Below are positions 1-6,120 of a stretch of DNA of 9,891 nt, one piece after another. Made by a program: the position numbers and the translations under genes. Source of the DNA: JANOGU01 sp964602115 (lineage in GTDB: Bacteria > Pseudomonadota > Alphaproteobacteria > Rhodobacterales > Rhodobacteraceae); the NCBI GenBank assembly GCA_964602115.1, contig CAZRQN010000106.1, forward strand, positions 1 to 9,891, in the 5' to 3' direction. The notes under the pieces are model-generated. The model did no database searches. It saw nothing but the letters and a program-made list of their open reading frames with translations, and had not been told where the DNA came from. Every line of letters starts with the position of its first letter. The first letter of the stretch is position 1.

Positions 1-386
1 GCGGCCGGGTTGTCGCCGTCCATGGAGCCGAAGTTTCCTTGACCGTCAAGGAGTTGCAGGCTCATGCTGAAGTCTTGCGCCATCCGCACCAGCGCGTCGT
101 AGATGGCGCTGTCACCGTGGGGATGGTCCTTGCCCATGACATCGCCCACCGGACGGGCCGACTTGCGATAGGCCTTGTCATGGGTGTTGCCGGTCTCGTG
201 CATCGCATAGAGGATCCGGCGGTGCACCGGCTTGAGCCCGTCGCGCAGGTCGGGGATGGCGCGGGAGACGATGACGCTCATCGCATAGTCGAGATAGGCG
301 GTCTTCATCTCCGCCGCGATGTCGATCTGCGGGCCGTGCGCGGGAATTTTCCCTTCGCTGTCAGCGCTTTCCGGGGGGTTGCTCAT
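1..386 (-). CDS. gyrA: DNA gyrase subunit A, N-terminal part (runs off the window)
   Basis: The first 128 codons of GyrA, the DNA-cleaving subunit of the A2B2 gyrase that introduces negative supercoils. Visible family motifs are YLDYAMSVIVSRAIPDLRDG (31-50), KPVHRRILYAM (52-62), KSARPVGDVMGK (75-86), HPHGDSAIYD (88-97) and LDGQGNFGSMDGDN. The catalytic tyrosine lies beyond the window edge. Ser93 and Asp97 correspond to E. coli Ser83 and Asp87, the main quinolone-resistance positions, and both are the susceptible type. One oddity is Asp87, where nearly all GyrA/ParC proteins have Tyr (GKYHPHGD). The codons just after it (about residues 101-118) include CAA, CTT, GGT and GGA, more A/T-ending than the rest of the gene. 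ParC is the alternative, but the sequence fits alphaproteobacterial GyrA better. The start at 386 agrees with the usual short N-terminal tail before the YLDYAMSVI block. The gene is divergent from usg. Confidence 0.95.
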   Translation of the reverse strand, partial: MSNPPESADSEGKIPAHGPQIDIAAEMKTAYLDYAMSVIVSRAIPDLRDGLKPVHRRILYAMHETGNTHDKAYRKSARPVGDVMGKDHPHGDSAIYDALVRMAQDFSMSLQLLDGQGNFGSMDGDNPA

Positions 387-390
387 CTGC

Positions 391-414
391 GGCGCCTTCT
401 GGCGCCATGGCGCC
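391..414 (-). promoter_or_regulatory. GGCGCC hairpin over the gyrA ribosome-binding site
   Basis: Three copies of the self-complementary hexamer GGCGCC lie at 391-396, 401-406 and 409-414, in the predicted 5' leader of gyrA. In the mRNA, copies 401-406 and 391-396 can form a six-pair stem with an AGAA loop four bases before the AUG. The only Shine-Dalgarno-like sequence, GAAGG, sits partly in that loop and partly in the stem. The third copy allows an alternative pairing. The sequence is clear; a role in tuning gyrA translation is inference. Confidence 0.35.
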
Positions 415-430
415 GGATGTTGTGGCCGGA

Positions 431-459
431 CTTATAGCGGACGCTGCATATGGGGGCAA
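431..459 (-). promoter_or_regulatory. Predicted gyrA promoter (sigma-70 type)
   Basis: On the minus strand, TTGCCC (459-454) and TATAAG (436-431) are separated by exactly 17 bp. This is a good match to TTGACA/TATAAT. Transcription would begin near 424 and give a leader of roughly 38 nt before the gyrA start. Confidence 0.55.
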
Positions 460-520
460 GGCAAGCGCCGGGAAACTGGCTAAACTGCTGGGGCGAGCGC
501 GAAACAATTCCTTGTTTTCG

Positions 521-548
521 TTGAAGATCGGCCCGAATCTGGCATCAT
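521..548 (+). promoter_or_regulatory. Possible usg promoter
   Basis: TTGAAG (521-526) and CATCAT (543-548) are 16 bp apart, upstream of usg. The -35 is good and the -10 is a 4-of-6 match. A start near 555 would leave a short leader that contains the GGAGG ribosome-binding site at 570-574. This is weak evidence on its own. Confidence 0.3.
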
Positions 549-580
549 TCTTCTGTCGGGGGGCAGGATGGAGGCGCCCG

Positions 581-850
581 ATGGCGAGGACTGACACCGA
601 ACTGATGCTGCGGGGCTATGGGCTGACCACGGCCGAGCTGACCTACCGCATGCCGGATTATCGCAGCGTTCTCAATACTTTCGTCTGGCAGCACTATGAC
701 CTGGCACCCGATTACCCCGAGCTTTTCCGCTTCATCGAGTTCTGGCAGGAAAAGATCGAGGGCCCGCTGCACTCCGTCCGCTTCACCCACCGCAAGCTGA
801 TCTCGCCGGGGGAGTGGCGCAACGTGAAGGGCGAGTTCCGGCTGCACTGA
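581..850 (+). CDS. usg: Usg family protein (small alphaproteobacterial protein of unknown function)
   Basis: An 89-residue protein that matches the Usg family of alphaproteobacteria along its whole length. The marks are the N-terminal GYGLTTAELTYRMPDY (12-27), the central FVWQHYDLAPDYPEL (34-48) and FIEFWQEKIEGPLHSVR (51-67), and a C-terminal block with GEFRLH. There is no signal peptide or membrane segment. The biochemical role of the family is not established, so none is given. The reading frame is open back to 407, but the start at 581 is preferred. It leaves a protein of family length and has GGAG just upstream (570-574), whereas residues encoded before it resemble nothing in the family. 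The gene is divergent from gyrA and convergent with ocd. Confidence 0.85.
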   Translation: MARTDTELMLRGYGLTTAELTYRMPDYRSVLNTFVWQHYDLAPDYPELFRFIEFWQEKIEGPLHSVRFTHRKLISPGEWRNVKGEFRLH

Positions 851-863
851 GGGGCGGGGCGAA

Positions 864-941
864 CCCCGCGCTGCGGGGCGGAGGGCGCCGTCCCGCCGGC
901 GTCCTCCCTGCGTCGGTTCCGCGTCGGTTTTCTGTACCGAC
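864..941. terminator. Hairpins between convergent usg and ocd (possible terminators)
   Basis: Two stems lie in the 114-bp gap between the convergent 3' ends. CCCCGC-gct-GCGGGG is at 864-878, and GTCGGT with ACCGAC (923-928/936-941) has a seven-base loop. Neither is followed by a clear T-run on either strand, so intrinsic termination is only a possibility. An 8-bp direct repeat CGTCGGTT occurs at 911-918 and 922-929. Confidence 0.3.
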
Positions 942-964
942 AGGCCGTGCGCCTTCCGGCCGCT

Positions 965-1999
965 TCAGGCAACGCCGGCGCGCTGGACCATGCCGAAGAG
1001 ATCGCGCGGATCGTCGGGGTCGGCGATCATGTCGAGCATCTCGCCGAGCCCGGTCTCGGCCAGCCGGGCGCGGACATAGCGCAGCGCCGCGAAGTCCTCG
1101 ATGGCGAAGCCCACCGAATCGAACAGCGTCACCTGCGCCGGCGAGACCCGTCCCGGGGCCGCGCCGGTGATGACCTGCCAAAGCTCGGTGACCGGGTGGT
1201 CGGGGGCGAGCTGCTGGATCTCGCCCTCCACCCGGGTCTGCGGCGTGTATTCGGTGAAGATCGCCGAGCGGTGCAGGATCGCCGGGGCGAGTTCGGTCTT
1301 GCCCGGGCAATCGCCGCCGACGGCGTTGAGATGCACGCCGGCGCCGACCATGTTGTCGGTGAGGATCGTGGCATAGGCCTTGTCGGCGGTGACGGTGGTG
1401 ATGATGCCGGCGCCGAGGATCGCCTCTTCCGCCGTGCGGCAGGACAGGACCTTCAGCCCCCGTCCGGCGAGGTTGCGGGCACATTTCGCGGTGGCCGCCG
1501 GGTCAATGTCGTAGAGCCGCACCTCACCCACGCCGCAGATCGCCTTGAAAGCCAGGGCCTGGAACTCCGCCTGCGCGCCGTTGCCGATCAGCGCCATGGT
1601 GCCGGTGGGCGGCGCCAGCCATTTCGCCGCCATGGCCGAGGTGGCGGCGGTGCGCAGCGCGGTGAGGATCGTCATCTCGGACAGCAGGACCGGATAACCC
1701 GTCGCCACATCGGCCAGCAGGCCGAAGGCGGTGACGGTCTGCAACCCGCGCTTCATGTTGGCCGGGTGGCCGTTGACGTATTTGAAGCCATAGGTCTCGC
1801 CGTCCGAGGTCGGCATCAGCTCGATCACGCCGACATCGGAATGCGAGGCGATGCGCGGGGTCTTGTCGAACAAGGCCCAGCGGCGGAAATCGGCTTCGAT
1901 CTCGGCGGCAAGGTCGGTCATCACCCGCTCGATCCCGAGGCGCAGGACGAGCTTCATCATGTGATCGACGGAGACGAAGGGGACGAGGTTCAGGGCCAT
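965..1999 (-). CDS. ocd: Ornithine cyclodeaminase
   Basis: A 344-residue NAD-dependent enzyme of the ornithine cyclodeaminase/mu-crystallin family, converting L-ornithine directly to L-proline and ammonia in the cytoplasm. Diagnostic stretches are SHSDVGVIELMP (52-63), FKYVNGHPAN (72-81), LRTAAT (115-120), the Rossmann nucleotide-binding loop GNGAQAEF (139-146), NAVGGDCPGKTEL (225-237) and FDSVGFAIEDFAALRYV (293-309). Asp230 aligns with the catalytic aspartate of Pseudomonas putida OCD. The agreement through these substrate-site motifs favours true ornithine cyclodeaminase over alanine dehydrogenase-type relatives. ATG at 1999 is taken as the start; an in-frame GTG directly before it (2002) is also possible. 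GGAG lies 8 nt upstream of the ATG. The gene starts 16 nt after the arginase stop, so the two are probably cotranscribed and act consecutively. Confidence 0.93.
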   Translation of the reverse strand: MALNLVPFVSVDHMMKLVLRLGIERVMTDLAAEIEADFRRWALFDKTPRIASHSDVGVIELMPTSDGETYGFKYVNGHPANMKRGLQTVTAFGLLADVATGYPVLLSEMTILTALRTAATSAMAAKWLAPPTGTMALIGNGAQAEFQALAFKAICGVGEVRLYDIDPAATAKCARNLAGRGLKVLSCRTAEEAILGAGIITTVTADKAYATILTDNMVGAGVHLNAVGGDCPGKTELAPAILHRSAIFTEYTPQTRVEGEIQQLAPDHPVTELWQVITGAAPGRVSPAQVTLFDSVGFAIEDFAALRYVRARLAETGLGEMLDMIADPDDPRDLFGMVQRAGVA

Positions 2000-2015
2000 C
2001 ACTTTTGCTCCGGGC

Positions 2016-2939
2016 TCATTTCGACCGCGTGGGGCGGTCGAAGACCTTCTTGCCCATCAGGCTGCCGACAAGATCGACCATCAGCCGCGCCGTCATGCCG
2101 CGGTCGTCGAGGAAGGGGTTCAGCTCCACCAGATCGAGCGAGGAGACGAGCCCGCTCTCGTGCAGAAGCTCCATCACCAGATGCGCCTCGCGGAACGTCG
2201 TGCCGCCCGGGACGGTGGTGCCGACGCCGGGCGCGATGGCCGGATCGAGGAAATCGACGTCGAGCGAGACATGCAGAAGGCCATGGGCCGCCTTCACCCG
2301 CTTGAGGAAGGCGCGCAGCGGCGCGACGATGCCGTGCTCGTCAAGCACCCGCATGTCGTTGATGGCGATGTCGGCGACCTGCAGCGCCGCCTGTTCGGCG
2401 GGATCGACCGAACGGATGCCGTAGAGGCAGATATGGTCGGCCGGCACCGGGGCGGGGAAGGGCGGGAAGGCCTCGAAGCCCGCGCGGCCGGCGATATAGG
2501 CCACCGGCGTGCCATGCAGGTTGCCGGAGGTGGTGGTCAGCGGCGTGTGGAAATCGGAATGGGCATCCAGCCACAGGACAAAGAGCGGCCGCCCGGCGCG
2601 GGCGGCATGGTCCGCCGCCCCGGCGACCGAGCCGAGAGCGAGCGAATGGTCGCCGCCCATGACGATGGGCAGGTCGCCGGCGCCGAGCGCCGCATCCACC
2701 CGGGCGCGCAGGAGCGCCGTCCAGGCGACGGTTTCGGCCAGCGAATGGACCACCGGATTGGGACAGGCGACCTCGGGCAGGGCGCCCAGGGCGATGTCGC
2801 CGGCATCCACGATCTCATGGCCCTCGGAGGCGATCTCGCGGGCGATGCCGGCGACGCGATAGGCGGCCGGGCCCATCAGGCAGCCGGCGCGGCGCTGGCC
2901 GCTGTCGATCGGGGCGCCGATCAGAAGGATGCGGGTCAT
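2016..2939 (-). CDS. rocF: Arginase
   Basis: A 307-residue binuclear manganese enzyme that hydrolyses L-arginine to L-ornithine and urea. Metal ligands of the ureohydrolase family are all present: His98 (GGDHS), Asp125, His127 and Asp129 (DAHSDFH), Asp227 and Asp229 (SLDVDFLDP). The substrate loop SGNLHGTPVA (138-147) and PGVGTTVPGGTTFRE (237-251) are arginase-like rather than agmatinase-like. The length is that of bacterial arginases. The frame is open far upstream, but ATG at 2939 gives the usual MxRILLIGAPIDSG start and has AGGA 7 nt before it. Arginase then ocd form a complete arginine-to-proline route. The divergent Lrp/AsnC gene at 3118 is the likely regulator. Confidence 0.94.
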   Translation of the reverse strand: MTRILLIGAPIDSGQRRAGCLMGPAAYRVAGIAREIASEGHEIVDAGDIALGALPEVACPNPVVHSLAETVAWTALLRARVDAALGAGDLPIVMGGDHSLALGSVAGAADHAARAGRPLFVLWLDAHSDFHTPLTTTSGNLHGTPVAYIAGRAGFEAFPPFPAPVPADHICLYGIRSVDPAEQAALQVADIAINDMRVLDEHGIVAPLRAFLKRVKAAHGLLHVSLDVDFLDPAIAPGVGTTVPGGTTFREAHLVMELLHESGLVSSLDLVELNPFLDDRGMTARLMVDLVGSLMGKKVFDRPTRSK

Positions 2940-2966
2940 GGTTCGGTCCTGTCGCAGGGGTGGAAA

Positions 2967-3014
2967 GCCCCGGGGCGCTGCCCCGGACCCCGGGGTATTT
3001 GGCCAAGGATGAAG
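2967..3014. repeat. GC-rich intergenic palindromic repeat of Rhodobacteraceae type
   Basis: A block with a seven-pair stem CCGGGGC-gct-GCCCCGG (2970-2986), then ACCCCGGGGTATTTGGCC and AAGGATGAAG. From memory, closely similar blocks (stem, then GGACCCCGGG-TATTTGG, then an AAG-rich end) are scattered between genes in Rhodobacter, Paracoccus and relatives. Only one copy is in this window, so its repetitive nature cannot be shown here. It lies in the 5' leader or promoter side of the arginase operon. Confidence 0.5.
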
Positions 3015-3033
3015 CCCGGAGCCCCCGGACACT

Positions 3034-3048
3034 AGCCGCAAGGCGGCT
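3034..3048. other. Short perfect hairpin in the rocF/lrp intergenic region
   Basis: AGCCGC-aag-GCGGCT forms a perfect six-pair stem with a three-base loop. It lies between the palindromic repeat and the dyad at 3053-3075. There is no T-run after it on either strand. Its role is unknown; it could be part of the arginase leader. Confidence 0.35.
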
Positions 3049-3052
3049 GAGG

Positions 3053-3075
3053 TTTGCGTGACAAGATCGCGCAAA
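3053..3075. promoter_or_regulatory. Candidate Lrp/AsnC operator (dyad)
   Basis: An inverted repeat with arms TTTGCGTGA (3053-3061) and TCGCGCAAA (3067-3075) around a 5-bp centre; eight of nine arm positions pair. It lies 43 bp upstream of the AsnC-type gene and between it and the divergent arginase operon. This is where local regulators of the family normally bind. A possible promoter for the regulator overlaps it: GTGACA (3058-3063), a 17-bp spacer, and CAGTAT (3081-3086), of which the -10 is weak. The dyad is seen directly; the binding protein is inferred. Confidence 0.5.
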
Positions 3076-3117
3076 TCGTGCAGTATCGGTACAAAACGCG
3101 CAAGAGGATCGACCGAA

Positions 3118-3549
3118 ATGGACGACACGGACCAGCGGCTGATCGCGGAGCTGCGGCGCGACGGCCGGGCCTCGCTCAGCGATCTGGCCGGGCGGCTCGG
3201 TGTGGCGCGGGCGACGGTGCGGCTGCGGCTGGAGCGACTGGTGTCGCGGGGCGAGATCGCCGGCTTCACCGTGCTGACCCGGGCCGAAGTGGCCGGAAGC
3301 CCGGTGCGGGCGCTGATGCTGATCGGGATCGAGGGCAGGGGTGCGGAGCGGATCATGACCCGGCTCGCCGGCCTGCCTGCGGTCCTGACGGTGCATTCGA
3401 CCACCGGAAAGTGGGATCTGGTCGCCGAGCTGGGGGCGGCGACCCTGGCCGAACTGGACGCCACGATCTTCCGCATCCGCGAGATCGACGGGGTGACGAC
3501 GAGCGAGACCAGTCTTCTCCTGTCCACCCGCCGGGCCGGCCGGCGCTGA
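3118..3549 (+). CDS. Lrp/AsnC family transcriptional regulator
   Basis: A 143-residue DNA-binding protein with the two-domain layout of the Lrp/AsnC family. The N-terminal winged helix-turn-helix covers about 1-52 (DQRLIAELRRDGRASLSDLA, then RATVRLRLERLVSRGEIAGF). The C-terminal RAM effector and oligomerization domain covers about 64-137, with the typical turn TTGKWDLVAEL (95-105). The length is standard. The start at 3118 matches the family's MDDTDxxLI opening and has AGAGGA 9 nt upstream. The gene is divergent from arginase-ocd and is probably its regulator, with arginine or ornithine as the likely effector. It also reads towards ccmF 66 bp downstream. Target and effector are inference. Confidence 0.88.
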   Translation: MDDTDQRLIAELRRDGRASLSDLAGRLGVARATVRLRLERLVSRGEIAGFTVLTRAEVAGSPVRALMLIGIEGRGAERIMTRLAGLPAVLTVHSTTGKWDLVAELGAATLAELDATIFRIREIDGVTTSETSLLLSTRRAGRR

Positions 3550-3615
3550 CCGATCCGGGAGGTGGCGCCCGCCCCGCGCCCGGGCTATCCTCCGGTGTCG
3601 GGGCAGGGAAAGCGC

Positions 3616-5553
3616 ATGATCGTCGAGCTTGGGCATTTCGCGCTGGTGCTGGCGCTGATGGTTGCGCTGGTGCAGACCGTCGCGCCGCTTGTCGGGGCGC
3701 AAAAGGGCTGGGCCTCGTGGATGGCGCTGGGCACGGCGGCAGCCGGGGCGCAGGCGGCGCTGGTCGCCATGGCCTTCGCCGCGCTGATGCGGGCCTTCGT
3801 CACCTCCGACTTCTCGCTGAAGGTGGTGGTGGAGAACTCCCATACGCTCAAGCCGCTGATCTACAAGATCACCGGCGTCTGGGGGAACCACGAGGGTTCG
3901 ATCCTGCTGTGGGTGCTGATCCTTGCCATCTTCGGCGCGGCCGCCGCCGTTTTCGGCGACGGCCTGCCGGTGCGGCTGAAGGCGCGGGTGCTGGCGGTGC
4001 AGGGCGCGGTGGGCCTGGCCTTCCTGGCCTTCCTGCTGTTCACCTCCAACCCGTTCCTGCGACTGGCCGCGCCGCCTTTCGACGGGCAGGACCTCAACCC
4101 GCTCCTCCAGGACATCGGCCTCGCGATCCATCCGCCGTTTCTCTACCTCGGCTATGTCGGGCTCTCGATGCCCTTCGCCTTCGCGGTGGCGGCGCTGATC
4201 GAGGGGCGGGTGGATGCGGCCTGGGCGCGCTGGGTCAGGCCCTGGACGCTGGCGGCCTGGATCTTCCTGACCATCGGCATCGCGCTCGGGTCATGGTGGG
4301 CCTATTACGAGCTGGGCTGGGGCGGGTTCTGGTTCTGGGACCCGGTGGAGAACGCCTCCTTCATGCCCTGGCTGATCGCGGCGGCCCTGCTGCATTCCGC
4401 CGTGGTGGTGGAAAAGCGCGAGGCGCTGAAGGCCTGGACGATCCTGCTGGCGATCCTGGCTTTCGGCTTTTCGCTGATCGGCACCTTTCTCGTCCGTTCG
4501 GGCGTGATCACCTCGGTCCATGCTTTCGCCAACGATCCCGAACGCGGGGTGTTCATCCTGGCAATCCTCGGGCTGTTCACCGGCGGGGCGCTGACGCTGT
4601 TTGCCGCCCGTGCCGGCGCCATGGAAGCGCGGGGCATTTTCGCGCCGCTGTCGCGGGAAGGGGCGCTGGTCGCCAACAATGTCCTTCTCTCGGTCGCCTG
4701 CGGCGTGGTCTTCATCGGCACGCTCTGGCCGCTGATCGCCGAGATCGGCTGGGGCGCGAAACTGTCGGTCGGGGCGCCGTTCTTCGACCGCGCCTTCACC
4801 CCGTTCATGGTCCTTCTGGCGCTGATCCTGCCGCCGGGCGCCATGCTGGCCTGGAAACGCGGCTCGGCGCGGCCGTGGCGGGCCCTGTGGCCGGCGGCGG
4901 CCCTGGCGGCAGCGCTTCTGGCGCTGGGCTTTGCGCTGCAGACCGGACGCTCGGCGCTGGGGCCGATCGGGCTGGCGCTGGGGGCCTGGGTCGCCGGCGG
5001 GGCGCTGGCCGATCTGGTGGCGCGGCGCCGGCGCGCGGTCTTGCCAAGGGCCGACTGGGGCAAGGCTCTGGCCCATGGCGGTTTCGGCGTGACGCTCTTT
5101 GCCTGCGCGGCGGTCAATGCCTGGGCGGTGGAAGACATCCGCGTGGTCAGGGAAGGCGAGAGCTGGCCTCTCGGCCCCTACGAGATCACGCTTGACCGGG
5201 TGGAGGCGGTGGCGGGGCCGAACTACAGCTCCACCATGGCCACGATGACGGCGCGGCGGGCAGGAGCGGTGGTGGCGGTGCTGCACCCCGAAAAGCGCGT
5301 CTATCCGGTTGCGGCGATGCCGACGACCGAGGCCGGGATCGACAACGGCCTGATGCGCGACCTTTACCTCGTCATCGGCGATCCTCAGACGGAAGGGGGC
5401 TGGGCGGTGCGGGGCTATGTGAAGCCCTTTGCCGACTGGCTGTGGCTCGGGGCGGGGATGATGGCGGCCGGCGGGCTTCTGAGCCTGTCGGACCGGCGCT
5501 GGCGGGTGGCGGCCGGGGCGCGGCGGGATGCGGCGGGAGTGGCGGCGGAATGA
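3616..5553 (+). CDS. ccmF: Cytochrome c haem lyase subunit CcmF
   Basis: A 645-residue polytopic inner-membrane protein of System I cytochrome c biogenesis (CycK, Ccl1). With CcmH/CcmI it attaches haem delivered by holo-CcmE to CXXCH motifs of apocytochrome c in the periplasm. The WWD domain is WGGFWFWDPVENASFMPWL (235-253). All four key histidines are at the expected places: His172 (IHPPFLYLGY), His260 (LLHSAVVVE), His302 (SVHAFAND) and His487 (LAHGGF). Many hydrophobic spans run from residue 5, and the last is near 607-625 after a periplasmic segment with AMPTTEAGIDNGLMRDLY. The frame is open to a GTG at 3562, but ATG 3616 is chosen because it gives the family's MIxELGHFALVLAL start and has CAGGGA upstream. 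Its stop overlaps the ccmH start. ccmE, normally its upstream neighbour in cycHJKL clusters, is not here. Confidence 0.95.
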   Translation: MIVELGHFALVLALMVALVQTVAPLVGAQKGWASWMALGTAAAGAQAALVAMAFAALMRAFVTSDFSLKVVVENSHTLKPLIYKITGVWGNHEGSILLWVLILAIFGAAAAVFGDGLPVRLKARVLAVQGAVGLAFLAFLLFTSNPFLRLAAPPFDGQDLNPLLQDIGLAIHPPFLYLGYVGLSMPFAFAVAALIEGRVDAAWARWVRPWTLAAWIFLTIGIALGSWWAYYELGWGGFWFWDPVENASFMPWLIAAALLHSAVVVEKREALKAWTILLAILAFGFSLIGTFLVRSGVITSVHAFANDPERGVFILAILGLFTGGALTLFAARAGAMEARGIFAPLSREGALVANNVLLSVACGVVFIGTLWPLIAEIGWGAKLSVGAPFFDRAFTPFMVLLALILPPGAMLAWKRGSARPWRALWPAAALAAALLALGFALQTGRSALGPIGLALGAWVAGGALADLVARRRRAVLPRADWGKALAHGGFGVTLFACAAVNAWAVEDIRVVREGESWPLGPYEITLDRVEAVAGPNYSSTMATMTARRAGAVVAVLHPEKRVYPVAAMPTTEAGIDNGLMRDLYLVIGDPQTEGGWAVRGYVKPFADWLWLGAGMMAAGGLLSLSDRRWRVAAGARRDAAGVAAE

Positions 5554-6041
5554 GCGCGATCCGCCAGGGCGCACGCAGGCACGCGTCCTGCCGCCTGATC
5601 CTGGCGGCAGCCCTTTGGCTTGGCGCCCTTCCGGCCGGGGCGGTCCAGCCCGACGAGGTTCTTGCCGATCCGGTGCTGGAAGGCCGGGCGCGGGCCTTGT
5701 CGCGGGACCTGCGCTGCGTCGTCTGCCGTTCGGAAAGCATCGACGACAGCGCCTCGGGCATTGCCCGCGACCTTCGGATCCTGGTGCGCGAACGCCTTGT
5801 CGCCGGCGACAGCGACGCCGAGGTCCTGGAGTTTCTCGTCGCCCGCTATGGCGACTATGTCCTGCTGAACCCGCCGGTGCGGGGAGCGAACTGGGCTTTG
5901 TGGCTGGCGGGGCCGGCACTTCTGCTGCTCGCCGGAGGCGGGGCAGCCGCCTATCTCCGCCGCCAGCGCCTGAACGCGGATCCCGGCGCGCCGCTGACCG
6001 AGGAGGAAGAGGCGCGGCTGGCGGAACTGACCCGCGAGTGA
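5550..6041 (+). CDS. ccmH: Cytochrome c maturation thioredoxin-like protein CcmH
   Basis: A 163-residue membrane-anchored periplasmic protein (CycL, Ccl2). It holds or reduces apocytochrome c cysteines before haem ligation and works in complex with CcmF. It has a signal peptide (about 1-31, RLILAAALWLGALPAGA) and the redox motif LRCVVCRSESIDDS with Cys56 and Cys59. A conserved helical domain follows, with ARDLRILVRERLVAGDSDAE and RYGDYVLLNPP. The C-terminal membrane helix is at about 115-136 and is followed by a short acidic tail. It is the short form without the CcmI-like TPR extension, usual in alphaproteobacteria. Translation is coupled to ccmF through an ATGA overlap at 5550-5553. Arg60 after the CXXC replaces the Gln seen in enterobacterial proteins. 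Confidence 0.94.
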   Translation: MSAIRQGARRHASCRLILAAALWLGALPAGAVQPDEVLADPVLEGRARALSRDLRCVVCRSESIDDSASGIARDLRILVRERLVAGDSDAEVLEFLVARYGDYVLLNPPVRGANWALWLAGPALLLLAGGGAAAYLRRQRLNADPGAPLTEEEEARLAELTRE

Positions 6042-6120
6042 CGTTGCGCCCCGGGGCCGGTTGCCACTGGCGCGGCCCTGCCCGACGATGATGATGGTCG
6101 TGCAGCCTGCGGGAGGGATC

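Noticed and set aside
89..110. Quinolone-resistance mutation in gyrA
   Set aside because: The positions equivalent to E. coli Ser83 and Asp87 are Ser and Asp, the susceptible residues; only the unrelated Tyr-to-Asp change is odd.
407..580. N-terminal extension of usg from ATG 407
   Set aside because: The added 58 residues do not resemble the family and would cover the gyrA and usg promoter region; the start at 581 has a ribosome-binding site.
947..2305. Plus-strand open frame of about 450 codons opposite ocd and the end of rocF
   Set aside because: Antisense shadow of two conserved enzymes; no motif of its own.
2940..3527. N-terminal extension of arginase up to 3527
   Set aside because: It would run through the intergenic repeat, the dyad and the opposite lrp gene; the arginase fold begins exactly at MTRILLIGAP.
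3054..5195. Long plus-strand open frame of about 700 codons overlapping lrp and ccmF
   Set aside because: It is a shadow frame in GC-rich DNA: Gly/Ala/Arg-rich translation, no family motif, and it overlaps two well-supported genes in another frame.
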